Of a stretch of DNA of 40,158 nucleotides, positions 32,922 to 40,158 are shown one piece after another (positions within the stretch are counted from its first letter, which is position 1; every line of letters begins with the position of its first letter). Source of the stretch: Tenuifilum sp040752515 (lineage in GTDB: Bacteria > Bacteroidota > Bacteroidia > Bacteroidales > Tenuifilaceae); the NCBI GenBank assembly GCA_040752515.1, contig JBFMGQ010000029.1, positions 1-40,158 of the forward strand, in the 5' to 3' direction. Made by a program: the position numbers and the translations under genes. Below the pieces are notes generated by a model. It worked only from the letters and a program-made list of their open reading frames with translations. It ran no database searches and was not told the origin of the DNA.

Positions 32922-32930
32922 GTGTAAAAA

Positions 32931-33014
32931 GCTCTTTGCCATGCTTTTCCTTTGCGATGCAACGTTTCACCCTTGCGCTTTGGAATGCCATTGCGTGCAT
33001 CGCCTTACATATGG
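32931..33014 (+). repeat. GCGATGCA/TGCATCGC repeat element, copy 1
   Basis: CTCTTTGCCATGCTTTTCC, TTTGCGATGCAACGTTTC and CATTGCGTGCATCGCC recur in the same order in copy 2 (33264-33350). The 8-mers GCGATGCA and TGCATCGC are exact reverse complements. Confidence 0.6.
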
Positions 33015-33263
33015 GAGTATCCATAGGGTTACAAATATTGCGCCCCTACGGGGCTGGAAGCGTTGCTCGTTATTCATTGTTCGTGAGTGTCACATCATAC
33101 AATCTGTGAAACACCGTGTAAACCCTGTGTAACCCTGTGGTGCTTATTTAGTCAAAGGTTGATTGTTGTTAGTTTGGGAATGACCCGTCCCTCATGTCGT
33201 GCTGAGCTCCGCCGAAGCATCTCTTTGCCCTTTCATCCCCTTTTGATTGGTTTTCAGGCAATA

Positions 33264-33350
33264 GCTCTTTGCATTGCCTTTCTTTTGCGATGCAACCTTT
33301 CCCCCTTGCTCTTAGGTTTAGGCATTGCGTGCATCGCTTAACTAATGGGA
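33264..33350 (+). repeat. GCGATGCA/TGCATCGC repeat element, copy 2
   Basis: Second copy of the element at 32931-33014, about 330 bp downstream in the same orientation. The inverted 8-mers are conserved while the DNA between them has diverged. Confidence 0.6.
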
Positions 33351-33358
33351 TTCGTACA

Positions 33359-33378
33359 CCCAGGGTTAAAACCCTGGG
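33359..33378. repeat. Perfect palindrome CCCAGGGTT-AA-AACCCTGGG
   Basis: A nine-base-pair perfect stem with a two-base centre (AA), between the second GCGATGCA element and the GCCCT-TAC-AGGGC hairpin. Confidence 0.75.
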
Positions 33379-33411
33379 CTAAGCTGATTTGCCCTTACAG
33401 GGCTATTAACA

Positions 33412-33475
33412 CACGCGTCTGAATATGCGCGCTAACGAGGAAGAACGCACGCGTCATGAAACGCGCGCTAACGAG
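33412..33475. repeat. Tandem repeat with CGCGCTAACGAG
   Basis: Two adjacent units of about 36 bp, each starting CACGCGTC or ACGCGTC and ending GCGCGCTAACGAG. The first carries TGAATAT and the second ATGAAAC in the middle. Confidence 0.65.
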
Positions 33476-33899
33476 AGATTTACACTGTGATACCAATTTG
33501 GTTGATGGTTGATGGCTTAAGAAACCACCTTAAATCATGAATCTGAAATCTGAAATTTTAAATTTTTATCCTTTGACATTTAACCTTTAACCTTTATCCT
33601 TTATCCTTTATCCTTACCCCCCCTCTGCACACTGCACACTGTACACTCATTAAAAAGAAAATACAACTATAAAAACCTGCTCTACATAGAACAAACCACC
33701 AAACAAGTATCAAAAACTAAAATATCCGCAAACGATTCCAACATTTTTATTGACAACCCCCAAAAATAACTGTAACTTAACACCCCTTTTCAATCTTTTT
33801 TTTAACCTTTGCTCATTGATAGTTGATGGTTGATAGTTGATGGTTTAAGAAACCACCTTTAATCATGAATCTGAAATCTGAAATCTGAAATCTGAAATT

Positions 33900-33969
33900 T
33901 TTATCCTTAAACCTTAAACCTTGAACTTTGAACCTTAAACCTTAAACACTAAACACTAAACACTAAACT
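33900..33969 (+). repeat. Heptamer array (CCTTAAA then ACTAAAC) abutting the giant gene start
   Basis: Words CCTTAAA, CCTTGAA and then CTAAACA/ACTAAAC in sevens run up to 2 bp before the ATG at 33972. Preceding bases 33866-33900 are an ATCTGAAA 8-mer run. Confidence 0.7.
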
Positions 33970-33971
33970 AT

Positions 33972-36900
33972 ATGCCTATGAAAACAAAAAATCTACTCAC
34001 AACCATGGCCCTTACGCTTACCCTGCTCCTCGCAGGTAAAGTCGGGTGGGGGCAAGTAAATATAATTCCAATTCATACTGGGGATATGGCAAATTTCCCA
34101 GATTGGACTTATATTGATTGTGTACAATCAACAAGTACTAATAGGTATTTTTATATGACTAAAATTACCTCTGTAGCAAAAACTCCAGTTATGGATTTTT
34201 CAGCTTATGTTAATCCTACATTAGATTTTAAACTAAGAACATACGGTGGTACAAATGCATCTGCAAACACTGTAACCGTATCTATTTCAATAGATAATGG
34301 TGCAAACTGGACTCTATTAGGAACAAGAACACCAACTAATACAACTCTTACATCAGTAACTCAATTTGATCTTTCATCTTTTACTGGAACCCAAGTAATA
34401 ATAAAATTTGAAACTTTAAACGCTACAGGCTCAATAGGGGCTGGAATTGACGATATTGATATTAAAGGTACTGACACCCAAGCCCCCCAAGCCACCTTCA
34501 ACCCTTTAGATGCAGCAACAAATATTGAACCTAATGTTACACCTACTATTACCTTTGACGAAGCCATCCGAAATATTGATGATAGCGAAATAACCGATGC
34601 CAATGTTGCATTGTTACTTACACTGAAGGAAACCGATGCTTCAGGAGCCGATGTTCCTTTTACTGCAACAATTAGTGCCGATAAAAAGGTAATAACCATT
34701 ACTCCAAGTTCACTACTTGGTTTCAACCAGGTTTATTACTTGGCCATTGCGCCAGTTGAGGATGAATCGAACAATGCTACTAGTGTTCAAAGCATTACTT
34801 TTACTACTCGTACTGCTAGCACCGATGCAACAGTTTCATCGGTGGTATACACTGTTGATAATGTAGCCGAAACCATAACCAACGTACCCTCAAGCGAAAC
34901 GCTTGCAACATTCAAATCAAACATCACTCCCGCAGCCGGTGCTACATTTGAGGTTTACGAGTCCGATGGTTCAACTGTAGCCACCGATTTACAAACCGGT
35001 TACAAGCTTACATGTACAGCAGAGGATGGAACTACAAAGAAAACATACATCATAACCCTTAACACTGCTGCCAGCAACGATGCTACCGTTAGCTCAACAG
35101 TATATACTGTTGATAATGTAGCCGAAACCATCACTAACGTTCCATGGAACGAAACCCTAGCAACATTCAAATCAAACATTACACCTGCAGCTGGTGCAAC
35201 CTTTGAGGTTTACGAGTCCGATGGCACCACAGTTGCAACCGACCTCCAGTCCGGTTATAAGCTTACCTGTACAGCAGAGGATGGTACTACCACAAAAACA
35301 TACACTATTACCTTAAACGCCCATATTACCGTTACCTCCCCCAACGGCGGTGAAACATTCTTTGCCGGTGACCAGGTAACCATTACCTGGACCTCGGCCA
35401 ATATGGATTCCGAAACCCTTAAGTACGAGGCCTACGTTAGGGAAGGGCTTACTGCCAACTGGAGCTGGCTGGAACTTGCTTCCGCTATTCCCAACACCGG
35501 TTCACTGGATTTCACCATCCCTGCCGATGCCAAGTATGGCACCCAGTATAAGATTCGCCTTACCGGCAACACCAGCGGCGCAACCGATGAGAGCGATGCT
35601 ACCTTTACAATTATTGCAACTCCCACAATTTTCGACATACAGAGTCAGCAAACCGGCGGCCTTTCAAACTGGGCTAACGATAGCGTTCGTATTGGCGGAA
35701 TTGTAACCGCTGTTACATCAAACTCTAAAAACTACTACCTGCAAGCAGGAACAGGTGCGTTTAGTGGTATCTACGTGTACTACAACACCACCCATACCTA
35801 CCAGGTAGGCGATAGCCTGATTGTAAAGGGTAAGGTGGTTGAATATAATAACCTTACCGAGTTAACCACCAGTAAGGCTGCTACCGTTGTGAACACCGGA
35901 AATACTTTACCTGCAGTTACATCGCTTACCACTTCGGCAGCCAACTCCGAGGACTACGAGAGCGTTCTCATTAAGGTAACCGGTGCAACCTGCACGGCAT
36001 CCAATACAACCACTGGCAACTACACCGTAAACGATGGCTCGGGTGCGTTAGCAATCTTCAAATCGTTGTACGACCCGCAACTGCAACTTAACCGTAAGTA
36101 CGATGTTACCGGTGTACTGGGCTGGTATAACACATCGAGCCTGTACCAGCTGTATCCACGCAGCGCAGCCGATATATACCTTTACGGTAACGATGCTACC
36201 CTATCGGACCTCAGGGTTGACGGCGTAACCGTAACCGGATTCAACCCCGCAACCCTAACCTATGATGTTGAGCTACCCTATGGTACCATAACTGTTCCAA
36301 CCGTAACCTACACCCTGAACGATGCCAAGGCTACTGCCATCAAGACCGATGCAGCTGCGCTTCCGGGCTCAACCACCGTTGCGGTTACCGCTGAGGATGG
36401 CCTGGTTAGCCAAACCTATACCATTAACTTTACCATTGCAGCACCCAACACCGAGGCTAACATCCTAACCTATACCGTGGCAGGTGTTAATGCTACCATT
36501 GATAATGTTAACCACACCATTACCGCTACCGTTCCTTACACCACTAATATCACCAACCTGGTGGCCACCTTTACCCTATCCGATGGTGCTACCGCCAAGG
36601 TGGGCGCAGTGGATCAGGTTAGCGGCGTAACCGCCAACAACTTCACCAACCCGGTTACCTATACCGTTACCGCTCAGAATGGTACAACAACCCAGGATTG
36701 GGTGGTAACCATTACCAAGGCTGCCGAACCCAGCCACGAGGCCAATATCACTGCATACAGCATCAATGGTGTTAACGGTGTTATCAACTCTGGCGACCAC
36801 ACCATTAGCGTAACGCTGCCCTACGGCACCAATGTAACCAACCTGGTTGCCACATTTACCCTCTCAACTAATGCCACAGCCAAGGTGGGTGGTGTTGATC

Positions 36901-39900
36901 AGGTGAGCGGCACAACCCCTAACGACTTTACCAACCCCGTTATCTATACCGTAACCGCCGAGGATGGAACAAGCACTCAGGATTGGGTAGTAACAGTAAC
37001 CGTTACCCCTGCCAGCAACGCAAAGGACATCACCTCGTTCACCATAAGCGGACAGGTATCGTCAACCATTGATGCCGTTGCCGGAACCGTAGCAGTGGTT
37101 ATGCCCTACGGCACTAACGTTACTGCACTAACCCCAACCATTGAGGTATCGCAGTACGCAACCATCGATCCCGCCAGCGGCGTGGCTCAGGACTTCACTA
37201 ACCCTGTTACCTACACAGTAACCGCTCAGGATAACAGCACCAAGGCATGGACTGTAACCGTAACGGTTCAGCCTGCCAGCAACGATGCAACAGTTAGCTC
37301 AACCGTTTACACCGTAAGCAATGTTGATGGTACTATTACTAATGTGCCATACAATGCCACACTTGCAACCTTTAAGTCAAATATTACACCTGCTGCCGGT
37401 GCAACCTTTGAGGTTTACCAAAGCGATGGCACAACCATAGCTACCGACCTTCAAACCGGGTACAAGCTGATTTGTACAGCTCAGGATGGTAGTACCACTA
37501 AGACCTACACAATCACTTTAAACCCTGCTCCTGCAACTCCAATAGTTTACGAACCATTTGATTATACTGTTGGTACTGCACTGCAAGGACAGGGTGGATG
37601 GACTGCACTTAATACTGGAGATGATCTTTTAATTACTACTGGTAATCTTTCCTATCCTGATCTAGCCCCGTCAACCGGTAATAAGCTATCGTTTGCTGGT
37701 AGTGGTATAGATGCGTATAATGAATTTAACGCCAGCGGAATCACTTCAGGAAAAGTTTACTACTCATTTATCCTTAAAGTGACCGATTTAACTGCTGCAA
37801 CCGAAGTAAATGGTGGATATTTTATAGGTTTTGCCTATGACAATACTAACTTTGGTGCAACTGTTTGGACTAAACGTGTTGATGATAATAGCTACCAGAT
37901 TGGTATTAACAGCAGAACCAACACAGCAAATACTGTGTTCACATCAAGTAGCTACGCTAAGGATGCAGAGGTATTCATTGTAGCATCGTATGAAGTAGTC
38001 GATGGTACTGGAAACGACGTAGCCAAAATATGGATTAATCCTGCTCCACAAGATTTTGGTGCCGCCAATGAGCCTGCATCAACTCTAAGCATTACCAATA
38101 CAGGCGGAACTGATCTTACATCAGTGAAGAGAATTTTCATACGTCAGGATTCCGATACTGAGACACCTGCAATTGAACTCGATGAACTTAGAATTGGTGA
38201 TACCTGGGCACAGGTTACACCAGCGGGAGCTCTTAGCAACGACGCCACCGTTACCTCAACGGTTTACACCGTTGACAGCAATGCCGGAACCATTACCAAC
38301 GTTCCGCAAACCGAAACGCTGGCTAACTTTAAGGCTAACATCACTCCTGCAGCAGGTGCTACCTTTGAGGTTTACCAGGCCGACGGCACCACCGTTGCCA
38401 CCGATCTGCAAACCGGCTACAAGCTGATCTGTACCGCCGAGGATGGAGTAACCAAGAAAACCTACACCATTACCCTGAACACCACCCTGAGCAGCGAGAA
38501 GGCTATTCTCAGCTACAGTATCAACGGTGTTAACGGTACAATTGATCCAGTTAACCACACCGTAACCCTTACCTTACCCTACGGCACCGATAGGAGCAAC
38601 CTGGTTGCTACATTTACCCTATCAGCTGCTGCTACCGCTAAGGTTGGTGCAACCGTTCAGGTGAGCGGAACTACTTCCAACGACTTTACCAGCCCCGTAA
38701 CCTACACCGTAACTGCCGAGGATGGTTCAACACAGGATTGGGTGGTAACCGTTAACCTAGCCGCTGCAAGCACTGAGAAGGATATCCTTACCTTCACCAT
38801 TGCCGGTCAGGTATCGTCAACCATTGACGCTGTTGCTGGAACTGTAACCGTGGTTATGCCATTTGGCACCAACGTTACCAGCTTAACCCCAACCATTACC
38901 ATATCGCAGTACGCTACCATCGACCCCGCCAGCGGCGTGGCTCAGGACTTCACTAACCCTGTTACCTACACAGTAACCGCTCAGGATAACAGCACCAAGA
39001 CCTGGACTGTAACCGTTACCGTTCAGGATATTCCATTAACTAAGATTTACAGCATCCAGTACACCACCGATGCTAGCGGCGATTCACCGCTCAAGCTACA
39101 GCAGGTTCGTACCAAGGGTGTTGTAACTGCCGTTAAAACGGGTTCAACTTCCTTCAACATGTGGTTGCAGGATAGCGCTAAAGCCTGGAATGGAGTGTAT
39201 GTTTACGGCGTAAACAACTCCCTTGGAACAATTGCTCAGGGCGATAGCGTTGAAGTTATTGGTACTGTTGATGAGTACAATAACCTTACCGAGATTAAGA
39301 GCGTAAGCTATCTGAACAAGATTAATAGCGGTAACACACTGCCAACCCCTGTTGATGTAACGCCTGCACAGGCAGCCAGCGAGGCATACGAGGGGGTTCT
39401 GGTTAAGCTCAACAACGTAGAGTGTACCGTAGCCGATGCAGGATATGGCGAGTTTACCGTTAGCGATGGAACAAACACCATTAATGTTGACGACTTCCTG
39501 TACAAGTATACCCCAACACAGGGTGCACGTTACAACATCACCGGTGTAATTGATTACAGCTTTGGTGCATTCAAGCTTCTGCCACGCAGCGCCAGCGATG
39601 TGGAAAGCGCCCAGGTTAAGTACACTGTTACCTTCACTGTTAAACGTTCCGATGGAACAACTGCAGTTGATGGTGCTACCATCACCGTTACCGGCCAGGG
39701 CAATGTGACCACCGATGCTAACGGGGTTGCCACCATGCAGCTACCCGATGGCAACTACAGTTACGTGATTGTTAAGTCAGGATTTGATACCAAGAACGGT
39801 AACTTCACTGTAAGTGGTGCAGACCTTGCTGTTAACATCACCCTGATACAAACTGGTATACCTGCTAACCCCATTGCTAAGCTAAGCGTTTACCCCAACC

Positions 39901-40100
39901 CGTTCACTGATCGTATCTACTTCACCGGAGCTGAGGTTACCCGTGTAACCATTACCTCGGTAATTGGTCAGGTAGTAATGGATCGTCAGGTTGAGAATAC
40001 TGAATCGGTTGATGTTAGCTCACTTGACCGCGGTATTTACCTGGTACGCTTCTACAACAGTAATGGCGAATCGGTTCTCCGTAAACTAGTTAAGGAGTAA
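33972..40100 (+). CDS. 2042-aa modular exported protein with T9SS sorting domain
   Basis: The signal peptide (to about 27, GWG|Q) begins best at Met3 (33978). Modules: beta-sandwich (30-167); SbsA-like Ig (170-280); repeat A of 80 aa (285-364, 370-449, 1105-1184, 1424-1503; core FKSNITPAAGATFEVY); an Ig-like VTSPNGGETFFAGDQVTITW domain (452-547); OB-fold-like domains (551-737 and 1690-1877; VxGxVxEYNNLTE); repeat B (828-915, 923-1010, 1509-1595; YGTNVTNLVATFTLS); repeat C (1018-1100, 1603-1685); a lectin-like beta domain (1190-1417); a carboxypeptidase-regulatory-like domain (1883-1957). The C-terminal type A sorting domain (1969-2042) starts LSVYPNPFTD and ends GIYLVRFYNSNG...LRKLVKE. No enzyme motif was seen; a surface adhesin or matrix protein is likely. 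A terminator follows. Confidence 0.9.
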   Translation: MPMKTKNLLTTMALTLTLLLAGKVGWGQVNIIPIHTGDMANFPDWTYIDCVQSTSTNRYFYMTKITSVAKTPVMDFSAYVNPTLDFKLRTYGGTNASANTVTVSISIDNGANWTLLGTRTPTNTTLTSVTQFDLSSFTGTQVIIKFETLNATGSIGAGIDDIDIKGTDTQAPQATFNPLDAATNIEPNVTPTITFDEAIRNIDDSEITDANVALLLTLKETDASGADVPFTATISADKKVITITPSSLLGFNQVYYLAIAPVEDESNNATSVQSITFTTRTASTDATVSSVVYTVDNVAETITNVPSSETLATFKSNITPAAGATFEVYESDGSTVATDLQTGYKLTCTAEDGTTKKTYIITLNTAASNDATVSSTVYTVDNVAETITNVPWNETLATFKSNITPAAGATFEVYESDGTTVATDLQSGYKLTCTAEDGTTTKTYTITLNAHITVTSPNGGETFFAGDQVTITWTSANMDSETLKYEAYVREGLTANWSWLELASAIPNTGSLDFTIPADAKYGTQYKIRLTGNTSGATDESDATFTIIATPTIFDIQSQQTGGLSNWANDSVRIGGIVTAVTSNSKNYYLQAGTGAFSGIYVYYNTTHTYQVGDSLIVKGKVVEYNNLTELTTSKAATVVNTGNTLPAVTSLTTSAANSEDYESVLIKVTGATCTASNTTTGNYTVNDGSGALAIFKSLYDPQLQLNRKYDVTGVLGWYNTSSLYQLYPRSAADIYLYGNDATLSDLRVDGVTVTGFNPATLTYDVELPYGTITVPTVTYTLNDAKATAIKTDAAALPGSTTVAVTAEDGLVSQTYTINFTIAAPNTEANILTYTVAGVNATIDNVNHTITATVPYTTNITNLVATFTLSDGATAKVGAVDQVSGVTANNFTNPVTYTVTAQNGTTTQDWVVTITKAAEPSHEANITAYSINGVNGVINSGDHTISVTLPYGTNVTNLVATFTLSTNATAKVGGVDQVSGTTPNDFTNPVIYTVTAEDGTSTQDWVVTVTVTPASNAKDITSFTISGQVSSTIDAVAGTVAVVMPYGTNVTALTPTIEVSQYATIDPASGVAQDFTNPVTYTVTAQDNSTKAWTVTVTVQPASNDATVSSTVYTVSNVDGTITNVPYNATLATFKSNITPAAGATFEVYQSDGTTIATDLQTGYKLICTAQDGSTTKTYTITLNPAPATPIVYEPFDYTVGTALQGQGGWTALNTGDDLLITTGNLSYPDLAPSTGNKLSFAGSGIDAYNEFNASGITSGKVYYSFILKVTDLTAATEVNGGYFIGFAYDNTNFGATVWTKRVDDNSYQIGINSRTNTANTVFTSSSYAKDAEVFIVASYEVVDGTGNDVAKIWINPAPQDFGAANEPASTLSITNTGGTDLTSVKRIFIRQDSDTETPAIELDELRIGDTWAQVTPAGALSNDATVTSTVYTVDSNAGTITNVPQTETLANFKANITPAAGATFEVYQADGTTVATDLQTGYKLICTAEDGVTKKTYTITLNTTLSSEKAILSYSINGVNGTIDPVNHTVTLTLPYGTDRSNLVATFTLSAAATAKVGATVQVSGTTSNDFTSPVTYTVTAEDGSTQDWVVTVNLAAASTEKDILTFTIAGQVSSTIDAVAGTVTVVMPFGTNVTSLTPTITISQYATIDPASGVAQDFTNPVTYTVTAQDNSTKTWTVTVTVQDIPLTKIYSIQYTTDASGDSPLKLQQVRTKGVVTAVKTGSTSFNMWLQDSAKAWNGVYVYGVNNSLGTIAQGDSVEVIGTVDEYNNLTEIKSVSYLNKINSGNTLPTPVDVTPAQAASEAYEGVLVKLNNVECTVADAGYGEFTVSDGTNTINVDDFLYKYTPTQGARYNITGVIDYSFGAFKLLPRSASDVESAQVKYTVTFTVKRSDGTTAVDGATITVTGQGNVTTDANGVATMQLPDGNYSYVIVKSGFDTKNGNFTVSGADLAVNITLIQTGIPANPIAKLSVYPNPFTDRIYFTGAEVTRVTITSVIGQVVMDRQVENTESVDVSSLDRGIYLVRFYNSNGESVLRKLVKE
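37170..37244 (+). repeat. 75-nt perfect direct repeat inside the giant gene, copy 1
   Basis: The sequence starting CCCGCCAGCGGCGTGGCTCA and ending GATAACAGCACCAAG is identical to 38925-38999, including all third codon positions. Confidence 0.9.
38925..38999 (+). repeat. 75-nt perfect direct repeat inside the giant gene, copy 2
   Basis: Identical to 37170-37244. Both copies encode the end of repeat C in the exported protein. Confidence 0.9.
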
Positions 40101-40126
40101 CTTTAACGTAATTCATAAAGCTAAAG

Positions 40127-40155
40127 AACCCCGCTTAAGCGGGGTTTCTTTTTGG
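40127..40155 (+). terminator. Rho-independent terminator after the giant gene
   Basis: A perfect palindrome (AACCCCGCTT / AAGCGGGGTT, 40127-40146) is followed by TTCTTTTT, 26 nt after the stop codon. Confidence 0.85.
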
Positions 40156-40158
40156 TTG

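Larger units (their letters stand above)
32326..33971. repeat. Intergenic repeat block IV (1.6 kb)
   Basis: No gene is supported here. The open frames in it run through inverted repeats and have no family features. Order: diffuse module (32330-32515), two GTCATGCTGAG palindromes, a palindromic element (32733-32873), a 12-bp hairpin (32892-32921), a GCGATGCA/TGCATCGC element (32931-33014), GCCCC-TAC-GGGGC, a partial diffuse module, half a palindrome (33196-33224), the second GCGATGCA element (33264-33350), CCCAGGGTT-AA-AACCCTGGG, GCCCT-TAC-AGGGC, a 36-bp tandem repeat (33412-33475), direct-repeat modules (33503-33615 and 33818-33969) around a non-repetitive AT-rich island (33650-33815), then the ATG of the giant gene. 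Confidence 0.75.

Noticed and set aside
32761..33132. Open frame of 123 codons, and overlapping 94-codon frame, in block IV
   Set aside because: Both cross the palindromic element, the 12-bp hairpin and the GCGATGCA element. The predicted proteins have no family features and no promoter or start context.
33750..33778. Sigma70-like promoter TTGACA-N17-TAACTT
   Set aside because: The spacing is classic, but the Bacteroidota primary sigma factor recognises a different motif, and such matches are expected by chance in AT-rich DNA. Kept only as a note on the island before the giant gene.

Overview
The window looks like a chromosomal segment of a Bacteroidota bacterium, probably near Bacteroidales/Marinilabiliales. 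The evidence is a type IX secretion sorting tail on a giant exported protein, TonB-type energy transducers, almost no Shine-Dalgarno sequences, and several upstream sites matching the Bacteroidota promoter (TTTG or TTTC, 19-21 nt, TAnnTTTG). The lineage is inferred from gene content and style only.

Layout. 1-418: a tRNA-Ala(GGC) followed on the minus strand by three degenerate tRNA-like units, each preceded by a terminator hairpin. 600-4353: two tandem TonB paralogues, hflX, and asd, which overlaps the hflX 3' end. 4426-10053: an 1875-aa exported repeat protein with two lamin-tail-like domains. 10057-11552: a compact AT-rich restriction-modification pair (PD-(D/E)XK-like nuclease plus Dam-family methylase). 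11628-14532: a likely operon of alpha/beta hydrolase, dCMP deaminase-like enzyme and S41 C-terminal processing protease. 15062-18361: an Ldh2-type dehydrogenase, tRNA-Leu(CAA) and dxs. 18526-20726: an OmpA-family lipoprotein and a YchF GTPase. 20854-26468: a TPR hybrid histidine kinase, then a minus-strand operon of a two-domain glycosyltransferase, a second glycosyltransferase and a TsaC/Sua5-type tRNA-modification enzyme. 26581-28797: hppA, a membrane pyrophosphatase. 29446-40100: kdsB, an exported M28 metallopeptidase and a 2042-aa modular T9SS-exported protein.

Envelope biology dominates: Kdo activation, glycosyltransferases, TonB transducers, OmpA lipoprotein, exported peptidase, two giant surface proteins and a protease. 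Housekeeping genes (asd, dxs, hflX, ychF, tsaC) are interspersed.

The most unusual content is non-coding. Four intergenic blocks (14533-15061, 28798-29445, 30211-30735, 32326-33971) are built from the same short repeat modules in the same orientation and largely the same order: a diffuse module containing GTTGATAGTTGTTCGT and ACGCAGAT words, a long palindrome starting GTCATGCTGAG, small CCCGC-TAAY-GCGGG hairpins, and degenerate 7-mers such as CCTTTAA or CCTTTAT. The last block also holds a palindromic element of about 140 bp and several more hairpin families, one pair of which shows a compensatory base change. The other strong oddity is the tRNA-like/terminator tandem array at the window edge, whose layout recalls the E. 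coli tyrT repeats.
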